A stretch of DNA of 61,942 nt, taken from contig CAUJHZ010000039.1 in the NCBI GenBank assembly GCA_963205185.1, positions 1 through 61,942 on the forward strand, written 5' to 3'. Under the pieces are notes generated by a model. It did no database searches. It saw nothing but the letters and a program-made list of their open reading frames with translations, and was not told the origin of the DNA. Below are positions 35,715-43,695 of the stretch, piece after piece. Source of the stretch: Planctomycetota bacterium. Its GTDB lineage: Bacteria > Planctomycetota > Phycisphaerae > Phycisphaerales > UBA5793. The position numbers were made by a program, and so were the translations under genes. Positions within the stretch are counted from its first letter, which is position 1. Every line of letters starts with the position of its first letter.

Positions 35715-36377
35715 ATGTTTACCACCATTGTCATCAGCATTCTGTCGGTTGCGCTGGGGGCTCTCGGAGCGTGGGTGCTGCTGCGCCGATTTGCCGGCAA
35801 TGCCGCGCCCACGGTCACTACCCACGTCATCGCCGAGCGCGTGCGCTCGGTGGGCAAACTCATCGGCCTCGAGGTCATGTCCAAGGAGATCGTGACGCAG
35901 ACGCGCGGCCTGTCGTGGCTGCCTCCCCTTCTGCTCAGCCAGGCCCGGCTGGCGATGATCTTCTGCTTTGAAAAGCAGTACTTCGTCGATCTCGCCCGCC
36001 TGCGCGAGTCCAATGTCGAACATCTCGGCGGCAAGCAGTACCGCCTCACACTGCCGCCCATCGACGGCTCGCTGCGGCTGCTCGACGTCACGCCCTACGA
36101 CATCCAGTCCGGCAAACTGCTGGGCCTGCTCGATGTGTTCCGCATGGACGCCCCGGCGCAGAAGGAACTCATGGTCCGAGCCCAGGATGAAGCCCAGCAC
36201 CTCTACGAGACCCACGCTCGGCGCTACGAGCAGGAGGCCCGCCACGCGGTGGTGCGGCAGGTTGTGGGGCTGCTGCAACTGTTCGACATCGACGTCGAGG
36301 TGCGATTTGAGTCGGGCGATTCCGCCGTGCGCGTCGAGCCTGCCCGGCCGCGCTCGCTCGCCCCGGCGCCCGCCTGA
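35715..36377 (+). CDS. DUF4230 domain protein
   Basis: A 220-residue protein with one N-terminal membrane helix (TIVISILSVALGALGAWVLL) and a DUF4230-type domain: THVIAERVRSVGKLIGLEVMSKEIV, ARLAMIFCFEKQYFVDLARL, YRLTLPPI and the C-terminal helix QEARHAVVRQVVGLLQLFDIDVEVRFE. Orientation suggests an anchored extracytoplasmic domain. TAAGAT (35700-35705) ends nine bases before ATG 35715, so the mRNA may be nearly leaderless. Role unknown. Confidence 0.8.
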   Translation: MFTTIVISILSVALGALGAWVLLRRFAGNAAPTVTTHVIAERVRSVGKLIGLEVMSKEIVTQTRGLSWLPPLLLSQARLAMIFCFEKQYFVDLARLRESNVEHLGGKQYRLTLPPIDGSLRLLDVTPYDIQSGKLLGLLDVFRMDAPAQKELMVRAQDEAQHLYETHARRYEQEARHAVVRQVVGLLQLFDIDVEVRFESGDSAVRVEPARPRSLAPAPA

Positions 36378-36453
36378 GACCGCCAAACGGATGCGACAGG
36401 GCCGGCGAGCCCGGAAAAAACAAAGATTCGCGGCCCGTTGGGCGGATTTCCCC

Positions 36454-36481
36454 TTGCACGATGCGGATAAACGGGTATTCT
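36454..36481 (+). promoter_or_regulatory. Promoter for prepilin and dockerin genes
   Basis: TTGCAC (36454-36459), a 16-base spacer and TATTCT (36476-36481) resemble a sigma70 promoter. It leaves a leader of about 115 bases with a GAGAGGTG ribosome site at the prepilin ATG. A terminator after the dockerin gene (38447) suggests a two-gene unit. Confidence 0.5.
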
Positions 36482-36601
36482 GAAGGTATCTGACCGCCCG
36501 AACAAGGCGGCGGTTGCGCGCGCCGGCGTCGCACAGCGCCGGATCAGGCGTCGCAGGTTTCGAACTCTTCCGGCCGGACGCGGCTCTGAGAGAGGTGTGG
36601 T

Positions 36602-37390
36602 ATGCAGAACAATTCGCCCACGTCAAGCGGTCGAGGCTTCACCCTCATCGAACTGCTGGTGGTCATCTCGATCATTGCCCTGCTCATCGGGCTGCTCCTG
36701 CCCGCCCTGTCGCGGGCCCGCGAGGCCAGCCGCAATGCGACCTGCGCCAACAACCTCAAGCAGGTCGCCACGGCGATGGAGCTGTACGCAGACGACAATC
36801 AGGATCTCTACCCGCGCGCCTTGCCGCTGGTCGATCCATCCAACGCCGATGACCCGGCCGAGTGGAAGATCCCCTGGCCGGCCGAGCAGTGCCCGCTCTA
36901 CTGGCAGTCGGGCTATGCATCGATGGTCGTGCCATATCTCGGCATCCCCGTCAAGAACCCTTTCGACTACTCCCGCCTGCCCGAGCAGTTCGACGACCCG
37001 CAGTCGCCCAACCTCAATCCAGCAGCGAAGATCACGACCTTCTTCCGCTGCCCGAGCAATAAGATCGACCGCAGCGAACTTGACAAGCGCAAGTGCGGCT
37101 ATCCGATCGACTACGGCCTGGCCAACTGGGCCAGCCAGAACCGCCGCCGCGACGTGCACATGAACCGGCACTTCCTGGCGTCGGACATGACGTGGGGCCT
37201 GGGATTCGTCAAGGGCAGCGACACATCGGCACTCAACGCCGAAACGGATCTGGACGGGTGGTGGCTGCCGTTCATCCACACCGGCGAGTCGCTGAACGTA
37301 CTCACGCCCGACGCGGCAGTGTCTTCGATGACCAAAACTGAGTTCATCAGTCGCTTCAAGAACTTGCGCGACGAAGAGGATCCGATCTGA
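36602..37390 (+). CDS. Type II secretion/pilin-like prepilin protein
   Basis: A 262-residue pseudopilin-like protein. The N-terminus [18 protein letters not shown] is a class III prepilin signal cut after the Gly by a prepilin peptidase; the helix continues [27 protein letters not shown], the form abundant in planctomycetes. The globular part has several Cys and a late [14 protein letters not shown] stretch like the H-x9-DG proteins. It is probably exported through a type IV pilus/T2SS-related machine. The thioredoxin-dockerin gene follows 97 bases later. Confidence 0.93.
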   Translation: MQNNSPTSSGRGFTLIELLVVISIIALLIGLLLPALSRAREASRNATCANNLKQVATAMELYADDNQDLYPRALPLVDPSNADDPAEWKIPWPAEQCPLYWQSGYASMVVPYLGIPVKNPFDYSRLPEQFDDPQSPNLNPAAKITTFFRCPSNKIDRSELDKRKCGYPIDYGLANWASQNRRRDVHMNRHFLASDMTWGLGFVKGSDTSALNAETDLDGWWLPFIHTGESLNVLTPDAAVSSMTKTEFISRFKNLRDEEDPI

Positions 37391-37486
37391 CCAGGCTGCA
37401 GGAACGTGTTCAACCGCCGGCACGTGGCGCCGGCGTCACCGGTCAACAGGGATGACCAGCCATCCAACGCTGAAGGAGATTCGGGA

Positions 37487-38404
37487 ATGACTGCACGTTT
37501 GACTCAACTCGTGGCCGGCTCGCTCGCGGCCGTGGGCGTTGCCTCCGCCGCATTCGCCGCGGCCGAAGGCGTCACCCGCCGCACTGTGATCGTCGAGGAA
37601 TTCACCGCCGAATGGTGCGGACCGTGCGTGGGCGGTTTCTATGCCATGGAGCGCATGCAGGCGCGCTGGGGCGATGAGGTGTCGCTGCTCACGTGGAGCA
37701 TTGCCGATCGCTACACCCACGGCGATGCGACGCGACGCCAGAACGAAGTCGGCGTGACCGCAATCCCGTCGTTCCTCTTCCAGGGCACCTACTTCTCAGT
37801 CGGCACGCCCTCGGACCAGACCATCGACACCTACGTGCGCAACAGCCAGAGCCTGCCGACTTCGGGCAGCGTCATCGGCCGCTGGAAGCTCAAGCCCAAC
37901 AGCATCGTGCGCGTGGGCCTTAAGTTCCAGGCGGACCAGAACCTGAGCAACTACGAACTGCGCGTGCACGTGCATGAGTCGAACTGGTTCGTCTTCTGCA
38001 GCAACGGCTTGACGCACTACAACAACCACGTGCAGCAGGTGTTCTACGAGGCGCTGCCGACCATGCAGGCCGGCGAGCAGTTCTCGCTCATCAAGGAATA
38101 CGACCTCTCGAACAATTCGTGGATCCATGATGTTGAGCAGCTCGGCGTCACCGTCTTCCTGCACGACCGCGCCAGCAACCGCAGCGTCAAGGCCGGCTGG
38201 GAACTCGGCGCGGTCAACCTCGGCGACCTCGACGGCGACCTGAACATCACCCGCGCTGACGGCGTGCTCTTCCAGCAGCAGATGGGCAAGAACAGCGGCC
38301 AGCAGGGCTTCAACCCCGCCGCCGACTGGGATGGCAACGGCTCGATCAACAACATCGACCGCCAGATGTTCCTCGACTACGTCCGCAACGGCGGCATGCG
38401 CTGA
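37487..38404 (+). CDS. Secreted thioredoxin-fold protein with dockerin domain
   Basis: A 305-residue protein: signal peptide (LVAGSLAAVGVASAAFAA), a thioredoxin-like domain with WCGPC (C44, C47) and cis-Pro region VTAIPSFLF, then a beta-rich middle, and finally a type I dockerin pair (GDLDGDLNITRADGVLFQQQ and DWDGNGSINNIDRQMFLDYV) with Ca-binding D/N positions. The combination suggests a disulfide-active protein held to a cohesin-like or surface partner. AAGGAGA precedes ATG 37487. A terminator follows. Confidence 0.88.
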   Translation: MTARLTQLVAGSLAAVGVASAAFAAAEGVTRRTVIVEEFTAEWCGPCVGGFYAMERMQARWGDEVSLLTWSIADRYTHGDATRRQNEVGVTAIPSFLFQGTYFSVGTPSDQTIDTYVRNSQSLPTSGSVIGRWKLKPNSIVRVGLKFQADQNLSNYELRVHVHESNWFVFCSNGLTHYNNHVQQVFYEALPTMQAGEQFSLIKEYDLSNNSWIHDVEQLGVTVFLHDRASNRSVKAGWELGAVNLGDLDGDLNITRADGVLFQQQMGKNSGQQGFNPAADWDGNGSINNIDRQMFLDYVRNGGMR

Positions 38405-38446
38405 GGCGATACGCCGCAAACGCGCATCACAATCACAACACCGCCC

Positions 38447-38476
38447 AAAGCCCCCGGTCTCCCGATCGGGGGCTTT
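38447..38476 (+). terminator. Rho-independent terminator
   Basis: AAAGCCCCCG (38447-38456), a 10-base loop and CGGGGGCTTT (38467-38476) form a perfect 10-bp stem followed by a pyrimidine run, 43 bases after the dockerin gene stop. Confidence 0.85.
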
Positions 38477-38539
38477 CTCTTGCGCAAGAGTTGAAAGGCG
38501 CTCTACACTGCTCATCTTCGCACACCGGATGCGCACGCC

Positions 38540-39238
38540 GTGCAACGCAGCGATACACAGGATGAACTTCTCCGCCTCGCGCGGGTTGGCGTGCGCGCCG
38601 ACGCGGAGTCGACCGTCGTGCGGCTCGCCGAATCGAGCGCGTTCATGTCGTTTGTCGCGTGGCTCATCGGCCTGGGGCTGCTCGGCTGTCTCGTCTACGT
38701 CGGCATGGCCGCGGTGCGGCCGTCGCACCAGGTGCCGCGGCCGTGGGTCGCGCTGGAGGTGATCATCATCATCGGCGTGTCGCTGGCGATGGGCTATCGC
38801 CGGCATCTCATCAACGAGAGCGGCGAGCACGATCTGGTCATCGATCGCGTGAGCGCCAGTGTGTCGCTGCCGCGCTCGTGCGGGCGGATCGATCCGATCT
38901 CCATGCCGCTGTCGAGCATCGGCGCGATTCTTCCCGCCGAAGAGTTTGCCCGGCACGACACGCCGATGCTCAGCGATGAAACGTTCGGGCCCAAGGTCTA
39001 CAAGCCGCTGCGTCTGGTCGTCGGCGAGCCCGTGCGAGATTTCGGTCACCGGCAGAACATCTGCTTTGGCGTGGTGATCGTGTGGCGCGATGACGATGGC
39101 CGCGAGCGCATCGACGCGGTCGCCCGCTGGTACGACCACCCGCGCGCCAACGCCTTTGCGCACTGGCTCAGCGTCGAGTGCGGCGTGCCGGTGGACGTGG
39201 AAGATATGCGTTCGGAGCCACGTGTGCCGTCGTCGTGA
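38540..39238 (+). CDS. Two-helix membrane protein of unknown function
   Basis: A 232-residue protein with two hydrophobic segments (FVAWLIGLGLLGCLVYVGMA; VALEVIIIIGVSLAMGY) followed by a soluble C-terminal domain rich in beta strands (LVIDRVSASVSL, FGVVIVWRDDDGRERIDAVARWYDHPRANAFAHWLSVECG). No family recognised. GTG 38540 is used; no ribosome site is clear. A TACACT hexamer lies 31 bases upstream of the GTG. Confidence 0.7.
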   Translation: MQRSDTQDELLRLARVGVRADAESTVVRLAESSAFMSFVAWLIGLGLLGCLVYVGMAAVRPSHQVPRPWVALEVIIIIGVSLAMGYRRHLINESGEHDLVIDRVSASVSLPRSCGRIDPISMPLSSIGAILPAEEFARHDTPMLSDETFGPKVYKPLRLVVGEPVRDFGHRQNICFGVVIVWRDDDGRERIDAVARWYDHPRANAFAHWLSVECGVPVDVEDMRSEPRVPSS

Positions 39239-39277
39239 GTCACCCAAATGCGACGAAGTGCATTCTGGTGGATCACC

Positions 39278-40747
39278 TCAGAGCGCGAGACGCTGGCGAA
39301 GCGCAGCGCGTGTCTGGGTGCCGACTGCGAGCAGGAAGGCGGTTAGGGGAATCCGTCCGATTCCATCATGACTGTCTCGCGGGAGTCGGTAAGTTCCGCC
39401 TCTCGAAGTGACGAGAAAGCAGCGGCCCGAGAATTCCGGGTAGCGCTCGACGAGTGCCTGCAGCCCAGTGACGCGATGCCCTGGACTGGAGGCAATCTCG
39501 AAAGCTACGGGCTGGCTCGTGTCGTTGTAAACCAGGTCAACTTCATCTCGACCATCGCGCCAGTGAAACAACCTCATCCCGCTTTGCAGAGACAGAGAAT
39601 ACAAATGGGATGCGGCGGCGTTCTCCAGAAGGATGCCCTGCTCGACTGTGTCTTTCATCGGCGCCAGCCCGCGCTGCAACGCGGCATTGCGGACAGCGCC
39701 GTCGACGAAGTAGACCTTTCGCCCCTTACGCTGCACCTTCTCTTCGGTCTTCGCGAAATTCGGCAGTGTGAAGATCAGATACGACTGTTCCAGATACCGG
39801 ATGTACTGGTGGATGGTCGGCCGAGTGAGCTCCAGCATGCCGGCAAGCTTGGTATTGTTGACGAGCCCGCACAATTGACCGGCGAGCGTATACAGCAATC
39901 GCTCGAGCGTGAGCGGATTGCGGATATCGAACGCCTGGGGAATGTCCATGCCGGTCACGCGCTGCACGGCCTCCGATCGCAGCACCTGCTGTGAGCGGAG
40001 GAGTTCTCCGGGAATGTCCGATTCCTGAAGCGCATCCAGAAGTTCCGGGAAGCCGCCGACCAACAGGAACCGGAGGAGAGGTTCTTCCAGACCCGAATGG
40101 TCGACAGCGGACTCGATGCTGGCACAGATTGTTCGATACAAATCCTCCCGTGCAGCGGGCGGCGGCGCATCGTAGCCTTTGAGATCCAGGAACTCGTTGA
40201 ACGTGTACGGCGTCAGGAACTGCTCTGACCATCGGCCGATACCGCTCTCGATGTTGCGGTCGCGGAGCGCGGCGGTCGCGCTGGAGGTCGCCACGATGCG
40301 CAGCGGCCACTTCTCGTCGTAAAAAGTTTTGAGCCATTTATCCCAGTGCTCGGCGTAGTTCACCTCATCTAGAAAAAGAAACAACGGTGAATCCGCACTG
40401 CCCTTGTAGCGTTTGATGATTGCCCTCGCCCAGCCGTCCAACTGGTAGTGCATGAGCAGCGGATGATCCAGCCGAAGAAAAAACAGCCGAGACGCAGCAA
40501 CGCCTGTGTTCAGCAGCTGCTGAATCGTCTGATAGAGGGCCACCGTCTTGCCGACGCGCCGCGGACCGAGGACGACCTGATATCGATACTGCGGCTTGAG
40601 AAGCACCCGCCACAGTTCGTCCGCAAGGGGCCGACGGACCTTCCTGGCCAGTGTTTCGGGCACCTCGCCGAGCTGAATCCAAGGGTTCTGGTTCAGAAGG
40701 GCGTCCAGATAATCCTCGGGCTTGAGGGTCCAGCGGTTCCTTTCCAT
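39278..40747 (-). CDS. AAA ATPase with DUF4143 domain
   Basis: A 489-residue protein of the AAA_14/DUF4143 family. Walker A is GPRRVGKT, Walker B is LFLFLDEVNY, a helix-turn region (LAGMLELTRPTIHQYIRYLEQSYLIF) follows, and the C-terminal nuclease-like half contains DEVDLVY and FEIASS. Proteins of this family are often mobile or solitary with unknown function. Its DNA is visibly less GC-rich than the neighbours, suggesting acquisition. A TAAGAT box ends five bases before the ATG and a 12-bp palindrome lies 40 bases upstream. Confidence 0.88.
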   Translation of the reverse strand: MERNRWTLKPEDYLDALLNQNPWIQLGEVPETLARKVRRPLADELWRVLLKPQYRYQVVLGPRRVGKTVALYQTIQQLLNTGVAASRLFFLRLDHPLLMHYQLDGWARAIIKRYKGSADSPLFLFLDEVNYAEHWDKWLKTFYDEKWPLRIVATSSATAALRDRNIESGIGRWSEQFLTPYTFNEFLDLKGYDAPPPAAREDLYRTICASIESAVDHSGLEEPLLRFLLVGGFPELLDALQESDIPGELLRSQQVLRSEAVQRVTGMDIPQAFDIRNPLTLERLLYTLAGQLCGLVNNTKLAGMLELTRPTIHQYIRYLEQSYLIFTLPNFAKTEEKVQRKGRKVYFVDGAVRNAALQRGLAPMKDTVEQGILLENAAASHLYSLSLQSGMRLFHWRDGRDEVDLVYNDTSQPVAFEIASSPGHRVTGLQALVERYPEFSGRCFLVTSRGGTYRLPRDSHDGIGRIPLTAFLLAVGTQTRAALRQRLAL

Positions 40748-40786
40748 GCCCTATCTTACACTTTATTCACGATGTGTCAACTGCCC

Positions 40787-40798
40787 GTTTACGTAAAC
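40787..40798. promoter_or_regulatory. Palindrome GTTTACGTAAAC upstream of the AAA ATPase
   Basis: A perfect 12-bp palindrome, with a partial repeat of its half (ACGTAAA) 20 bases further upstream of the gene, 40 bases before the ATPase start. It sits where a -35 or operator would be, so autoregulation or control by an unseen repressor is possible. Confidence 0.45.
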
Positions 40799-40940
40799 TG
40801 TCTGAAACGTAAAATGCTAGGCATGAATTGACGGACGCTTTGGAGCGGCCCGGGTATCCAAAGCACGCACGGCTCGCGAGAATCAACTCGCGTGGCCCGG
40901 CCCATGACCGCCTCAACTATAAGAGATCGGTTTATCGGAC

Positions 40941-41762
40941 CTACGCCGACCGTCGCGACTGGTTCTGCCTCGGCGCCGGCAGGCGGATGCAGAACGTCGT
41001 CCCCTGGCCGGGCGCGCTGTGGAGGTCGATGTCCCCCCCTGCTTCTTCCACCAGCCGCTTGCAGATCGCCAGGCCGAGCCCATGGCCGCGGCGCGGCGAA
41101 GCGCCCCCGCCATCGCTCATTTCGCACGGCCGGCTCTTGAGCGGCGTGAACGCCTGCTCCACCATCTCGCGCGACATGCCGCAGCCGGTGTCGGCGACGA
41201 TGAGCCGCACCTGGCCGCGGGCCTCGATCTCAGAATCGATGCGCAGCTCTCCCCCGCTGCCGCGCATGGCGTCGATGGCATTGAGGAAGAGATTGAGCAG
41301 CACCTGCTGCAGGCAGATCGGCCGAATGCCCGCGCGCAGGCCGCCGGGAATGCGTCGAACGAGCCGCACCCCCGCCTTCTGCGGATCCTTGGCCATGCAC
41401 TCCAGGGTGAGATCGACCACCCGATTCACGTCGGCATCGGCCAGCTGATCGTCATCGCGCAGGAAGCCGAGGATCGCGCTGGCGATGCGACTCAGCTGCT
41501 CGGCGCCATCCACGGTTCGAGTCAGGGCTTTGGTGACCAGCTCGCGATCATCCGGCGAGGCGATGGCCAGTTGCGAGTAGCTCATGACCGGCGTGAGCAG
41601 GTTGTTGAACTCGTGGGCGATCATGCCCGCGAGGATGCCCAGCGTCGCCAAGCGGCTCGTGCGATCGAGATCGGACTCCAGCCGCTGGATCTGCGACTCC
41701 ATCTCGCGGATCCGGCCGAGGAGCACATCGCGATCGTTCTCGAGTTTGGCGTCGTAGGGCAT
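40941..41762 (-). CDS. Soluble histidine kinase
   Basis: A 273-residue cytoplasmic kinase with a short N-terminal coiled coil (residues 7-36), H-box GMIAHEFNNLLTP (H50), N-box LLNLFLNAIDAM and G-boxes DTGCGM and GHGLGL. There is no membrane helix or PAS domain, so its signal must come from a partner. ATG 41762 is used; an in-frame TTG at 41801 is less likely. It is divergent from parB with the twin parS sites between. Confidence 0.9.
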   Translation of the reverse strand: MPYDAKLENDRDVLLGRIREMESQIQRLESDLDRTSRLATLGILAGMIAHEFNNLLTPVMSYSQLAIASPDDRELVTKALTRTVDGAEQLSRIASAILGFLRDDDQLADADVNRVVDLTLECMAKDPQKAGVRLVRRIPGGLRAGIRPICLQQVLLNLFLNAIDAMRGSGGELRIDSEIEARGQVRLIVADTGCGMSREMVEQAFTPLKSRPCEMSDGGGASPRRGHGLGLAICKRLVEEAGGDIDLHSAPGQGTTFCIRLPAPRQNQSRRSA

Positions 41763-41860
41763 ATCGCTACCGGTCGAATCTGCAGGGACGTTCCGAGCCA
41801 AGATCGGCGTTTCCAGCGGGGGGCTTAAGCCGTACGTGTCGCCCCGCGGCTGCGGGTCTG

Positions 41861-41876
41861 TGTTCCACGTGGAACA
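41861..41876. other. parS centromere site 1
   Basis: TGTTCCACGTGGAACA, a perfect 16-bp palindrome matching the chromosomal parS consensus, 107 bases upstream of parB. Confidence 0.95.
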
Positions 41877-41899
41877 CGCCAGCTGGGCAATCCGGGTGG

Positions 41900-41915
41900 T
41901 GTTCCACGTGGAACA
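41900..41915. other. parS centromere site 2
   Basis: A second identical 16-bp palindrome, TGTTCCACGTGGAACA, starts 39 bases after the first. The two may act together in ParB loading or in parB autoregulation. Confidence 0.95.
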
Positions 41916-41982
41916 TCTTGCCTGCCTCCACGCGCAGCGCTAGATTCGATGGCCCGACACACCTCCTGCGAAAGGACCAGGG

Positions 41983-42951
41983 ATGGTCGATTCACCCGCC
42001 AGCGCCAGGAACCGCAAGCGCCTCGGCCGCGGCCTGGCCAGCCTGATGAGCCAGCCGGTCAGCATCACCGCCAAGCCTGAGCCGCCCAGCGAGCCCGTGC
42101 ACTCCGCCGATACGCACGAGCCAGCGCTCAAAACAGCGCCGTCTCCGGCCGCCGACCAAGGCCTGCGCAGCATCGCAGTGGGGGAGATTCAGCCGAATCG
42201 GTACCAGCCGCGCAAGCAGATCGATCCCGCGCGCCTCGAATCGCTCGCGGCGTCCATCCGTCAGTCCGGCGTGATGCAGCCGGTGCTCCTGCGGCCGCGG
42301 AAGGGGGGTGGCTACGAACTCATCGCTGGCGAGCGCCGCTGGCGTGCAGCGCAACTCGTTGGCCTGCAAGCACTTCCAGCACTTGTGCGCGACCTGCCCG
42401 ACTCGCAGGCTGCCGAATGGGCCCTCGTCGAGAACCTCCAGCGCGAAGATCTCGACCCGATCGAGCGGGCCGAGTCGTTCCAGTCCCTGGTCACCGAATT
42501 CGGCCTGACCCACTCTCAGATCGCTGAACGCATCGGCCTGGATCGCTCCAGTGTAGCTAACACCATACGCCTCAACAACTTAGATGATGACACGAAGGCC
42601 GACGTCCGCGCAGGTCGTCTGAGCCAGGGTCACGCCAAGGCGCTGCTGGCCATCGCCGATGCGCCGCGCCGCCGGACGCTGGCCCAGCGCGCGCTGCGGC
42701 AGGGGTGGACGGTGCGTCGGCTCGAGCGCGAGGTCGAATCGCTCGCCGCCGCCCAGGGCGGCGCGTCGCGCGCTTCAGCAAGCGCGCCCAAGGCGGCGCA
42801 CATCACCGAACTCGAAGAGCGTCTCTCCAGGGCGATGGCTCTGCCCGCGCGCATTCGCTCGCGCTCGCGCACGAGCGGCCAGGTCATCTTCACCTTCCGC
42901 ACGCTTGAAGAGTTCGAAGCGTTTCTTTCGCGCGTGGAGCGCGCCGATTGA
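41983..42951 (+). CDS. parB: ParB chromosome-partitioning protein
   Basis: A 322-residue ParB/Spo0J protein. The N-terminus (RLGRGLASLM) is the ParA-stimulating peptide; the CTP-binding region shows LIAGERRWRAAQ and ENLQREDLDPIERA; a helix-turn-helix (LTHSQIAERIGLDRSSVANTIRLNNL) recognises parS; and a short C-terminal dimer region ends FTFRTLEEFEAFLSRV. GAAAGGA precedes the ATG. No parA gene is in the window, and upstream stands a divergent histidine kinase instead, which is atypical. Confidence 0.95.
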   Translation: MVDSPASARNRKRLGRGLASLMSQPVSITAKPEPPSEPVHSADTHEPALKTAPSPAADQGLRSIAVGEIQPNRYQPRKQIDPARLESLAASIRQSGVMQPVLLRPRKGGGYELIAGERRWRAAQLVGLQALPALVRDLPDSQAAEWALVENLQREDLDPIERAESFQSLVTEFGLTHSQIAERIGLDRSSVANTIRLNNLDDDTKADVRAGRLSQGHAKALLAIADAPRRRTLAQRALRQGWTVRRLEREVESLAAAQGGASRASASAPKAAHITELEERLSRAMALPARIRSRSRTSGQVIFTFRTLEEFEAFLSRVERAD

Positions 42952-43080
42952 TGTGCGCTGCGCCGCTGCGCTTTGTTCGCCACCCGTTCGGTCGCGCGCA
43001 GTGACGAATGCGCATGTGCGTCGAGCATTGCGATGGCGCATTGCATTGGACCTGGCGAACTGCTTTTACTAACATTGCAG

Positions 43081-43106
43081 TCGAATTCTATTCTCTCTGA
43101 ATTCGA
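43081..43106. promoter_or_regulatory. 8-bp inverted repeat in AT-rich upstream region
   Basis: TCGAATTC-tattctctct-GAATTCGA is a perfect inverted repeat in an AT-rich island upstream of the AT-hook gene (ATG 43195). Arm spacing puts both arms on one helix face. It could be an operator for that DNA-binding protein. Confidence 0.45.
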
Positions 43107-43194
43107 TGTAATTCAAATGTGCAGTGCCGGACGCCGATGTGTGGTCGCGTCGAAGCGGCAGCGCGTGTCAGACTGACATCGATAAAGGCAGCAA

Positions 43195-43659
43195 ATGGCA
43201 AAACGCAAACTGAGCAGAATCTCCACCCTCGATCTCCGCCGCGAACTCGATCGGCGCCAGAGTCAGTTGGGCAAACTCATGGCGCAGCGGGAGAAGATCG
43301 CCGCCGAACTGGCGCAACTCGATGCGGAACTCGAAGCCTTCGGCCCCGTCACGGCGCGCCGGGGCCCCGGCCGGCCGCGCGGCAGCAAGAACAAGCGCAA
43401 GACCGGCAAGCGCGGCCGCAAGACGCGCCGCAAGAATCGCGGCGCCGTCACGCGCTCCGAGAACTCGATGACGCTCACCGAGTCGCTGCAGAAGGTGCTC
43501 AAGGGCAAGACCATGGGCGTGACCGAAGTCGCCGCCGCCGTGCAGAAGGCGGGCTACAAGACCAACGCCGAAAACTTCCGCACCATCGTCAACCAGACGC
43601 TCATCAAGAATCCCAAGATGTTCAAGAAAGTCGCGCGCGGGCAGTACACCGCCGCCTGA
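43195..43659 (+). CDS. AT-hook DNA-binding protein with C-terminal winged-helix-like domain
   Basis: A 154-residue basic protein. Residues 1-55 form a coiled coil, a linker carries GRPRGSKNKRKTGKRGRK (an AT-hook with flanking basic stretch), and residues 90-154 (MTLTESLQKVLKGKTMGVTEVAAAVQKAGYKTNAENFRTIVNQTL...) resemble a winged-helix HARE-HTH fold. Such proteins are probably nucleoid-associated or regulatory in planctomycetes. AAAGG lies before the ATG. The inverted repeat at 43081 may be its target; this is inference. Confidence 0.8.
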   Translation: MAKRKLSRISTLDLRRELDRRQSQLGKLMAQREKIAAELAQLDAELEAFGPVTARRGPGRPRGSKNKRKTGKRGRKTRRKNRGAVTRSENSMTLTESLQKVLKGKTMGVTEVAAAVQKAGYKTNAENFRTIVNQTLIKNPKMFKKVARGQYTAA

Positions 43660-43695
43660 GATTCTCGCAACATCACAAGCATGCGGCGCAGCGAA

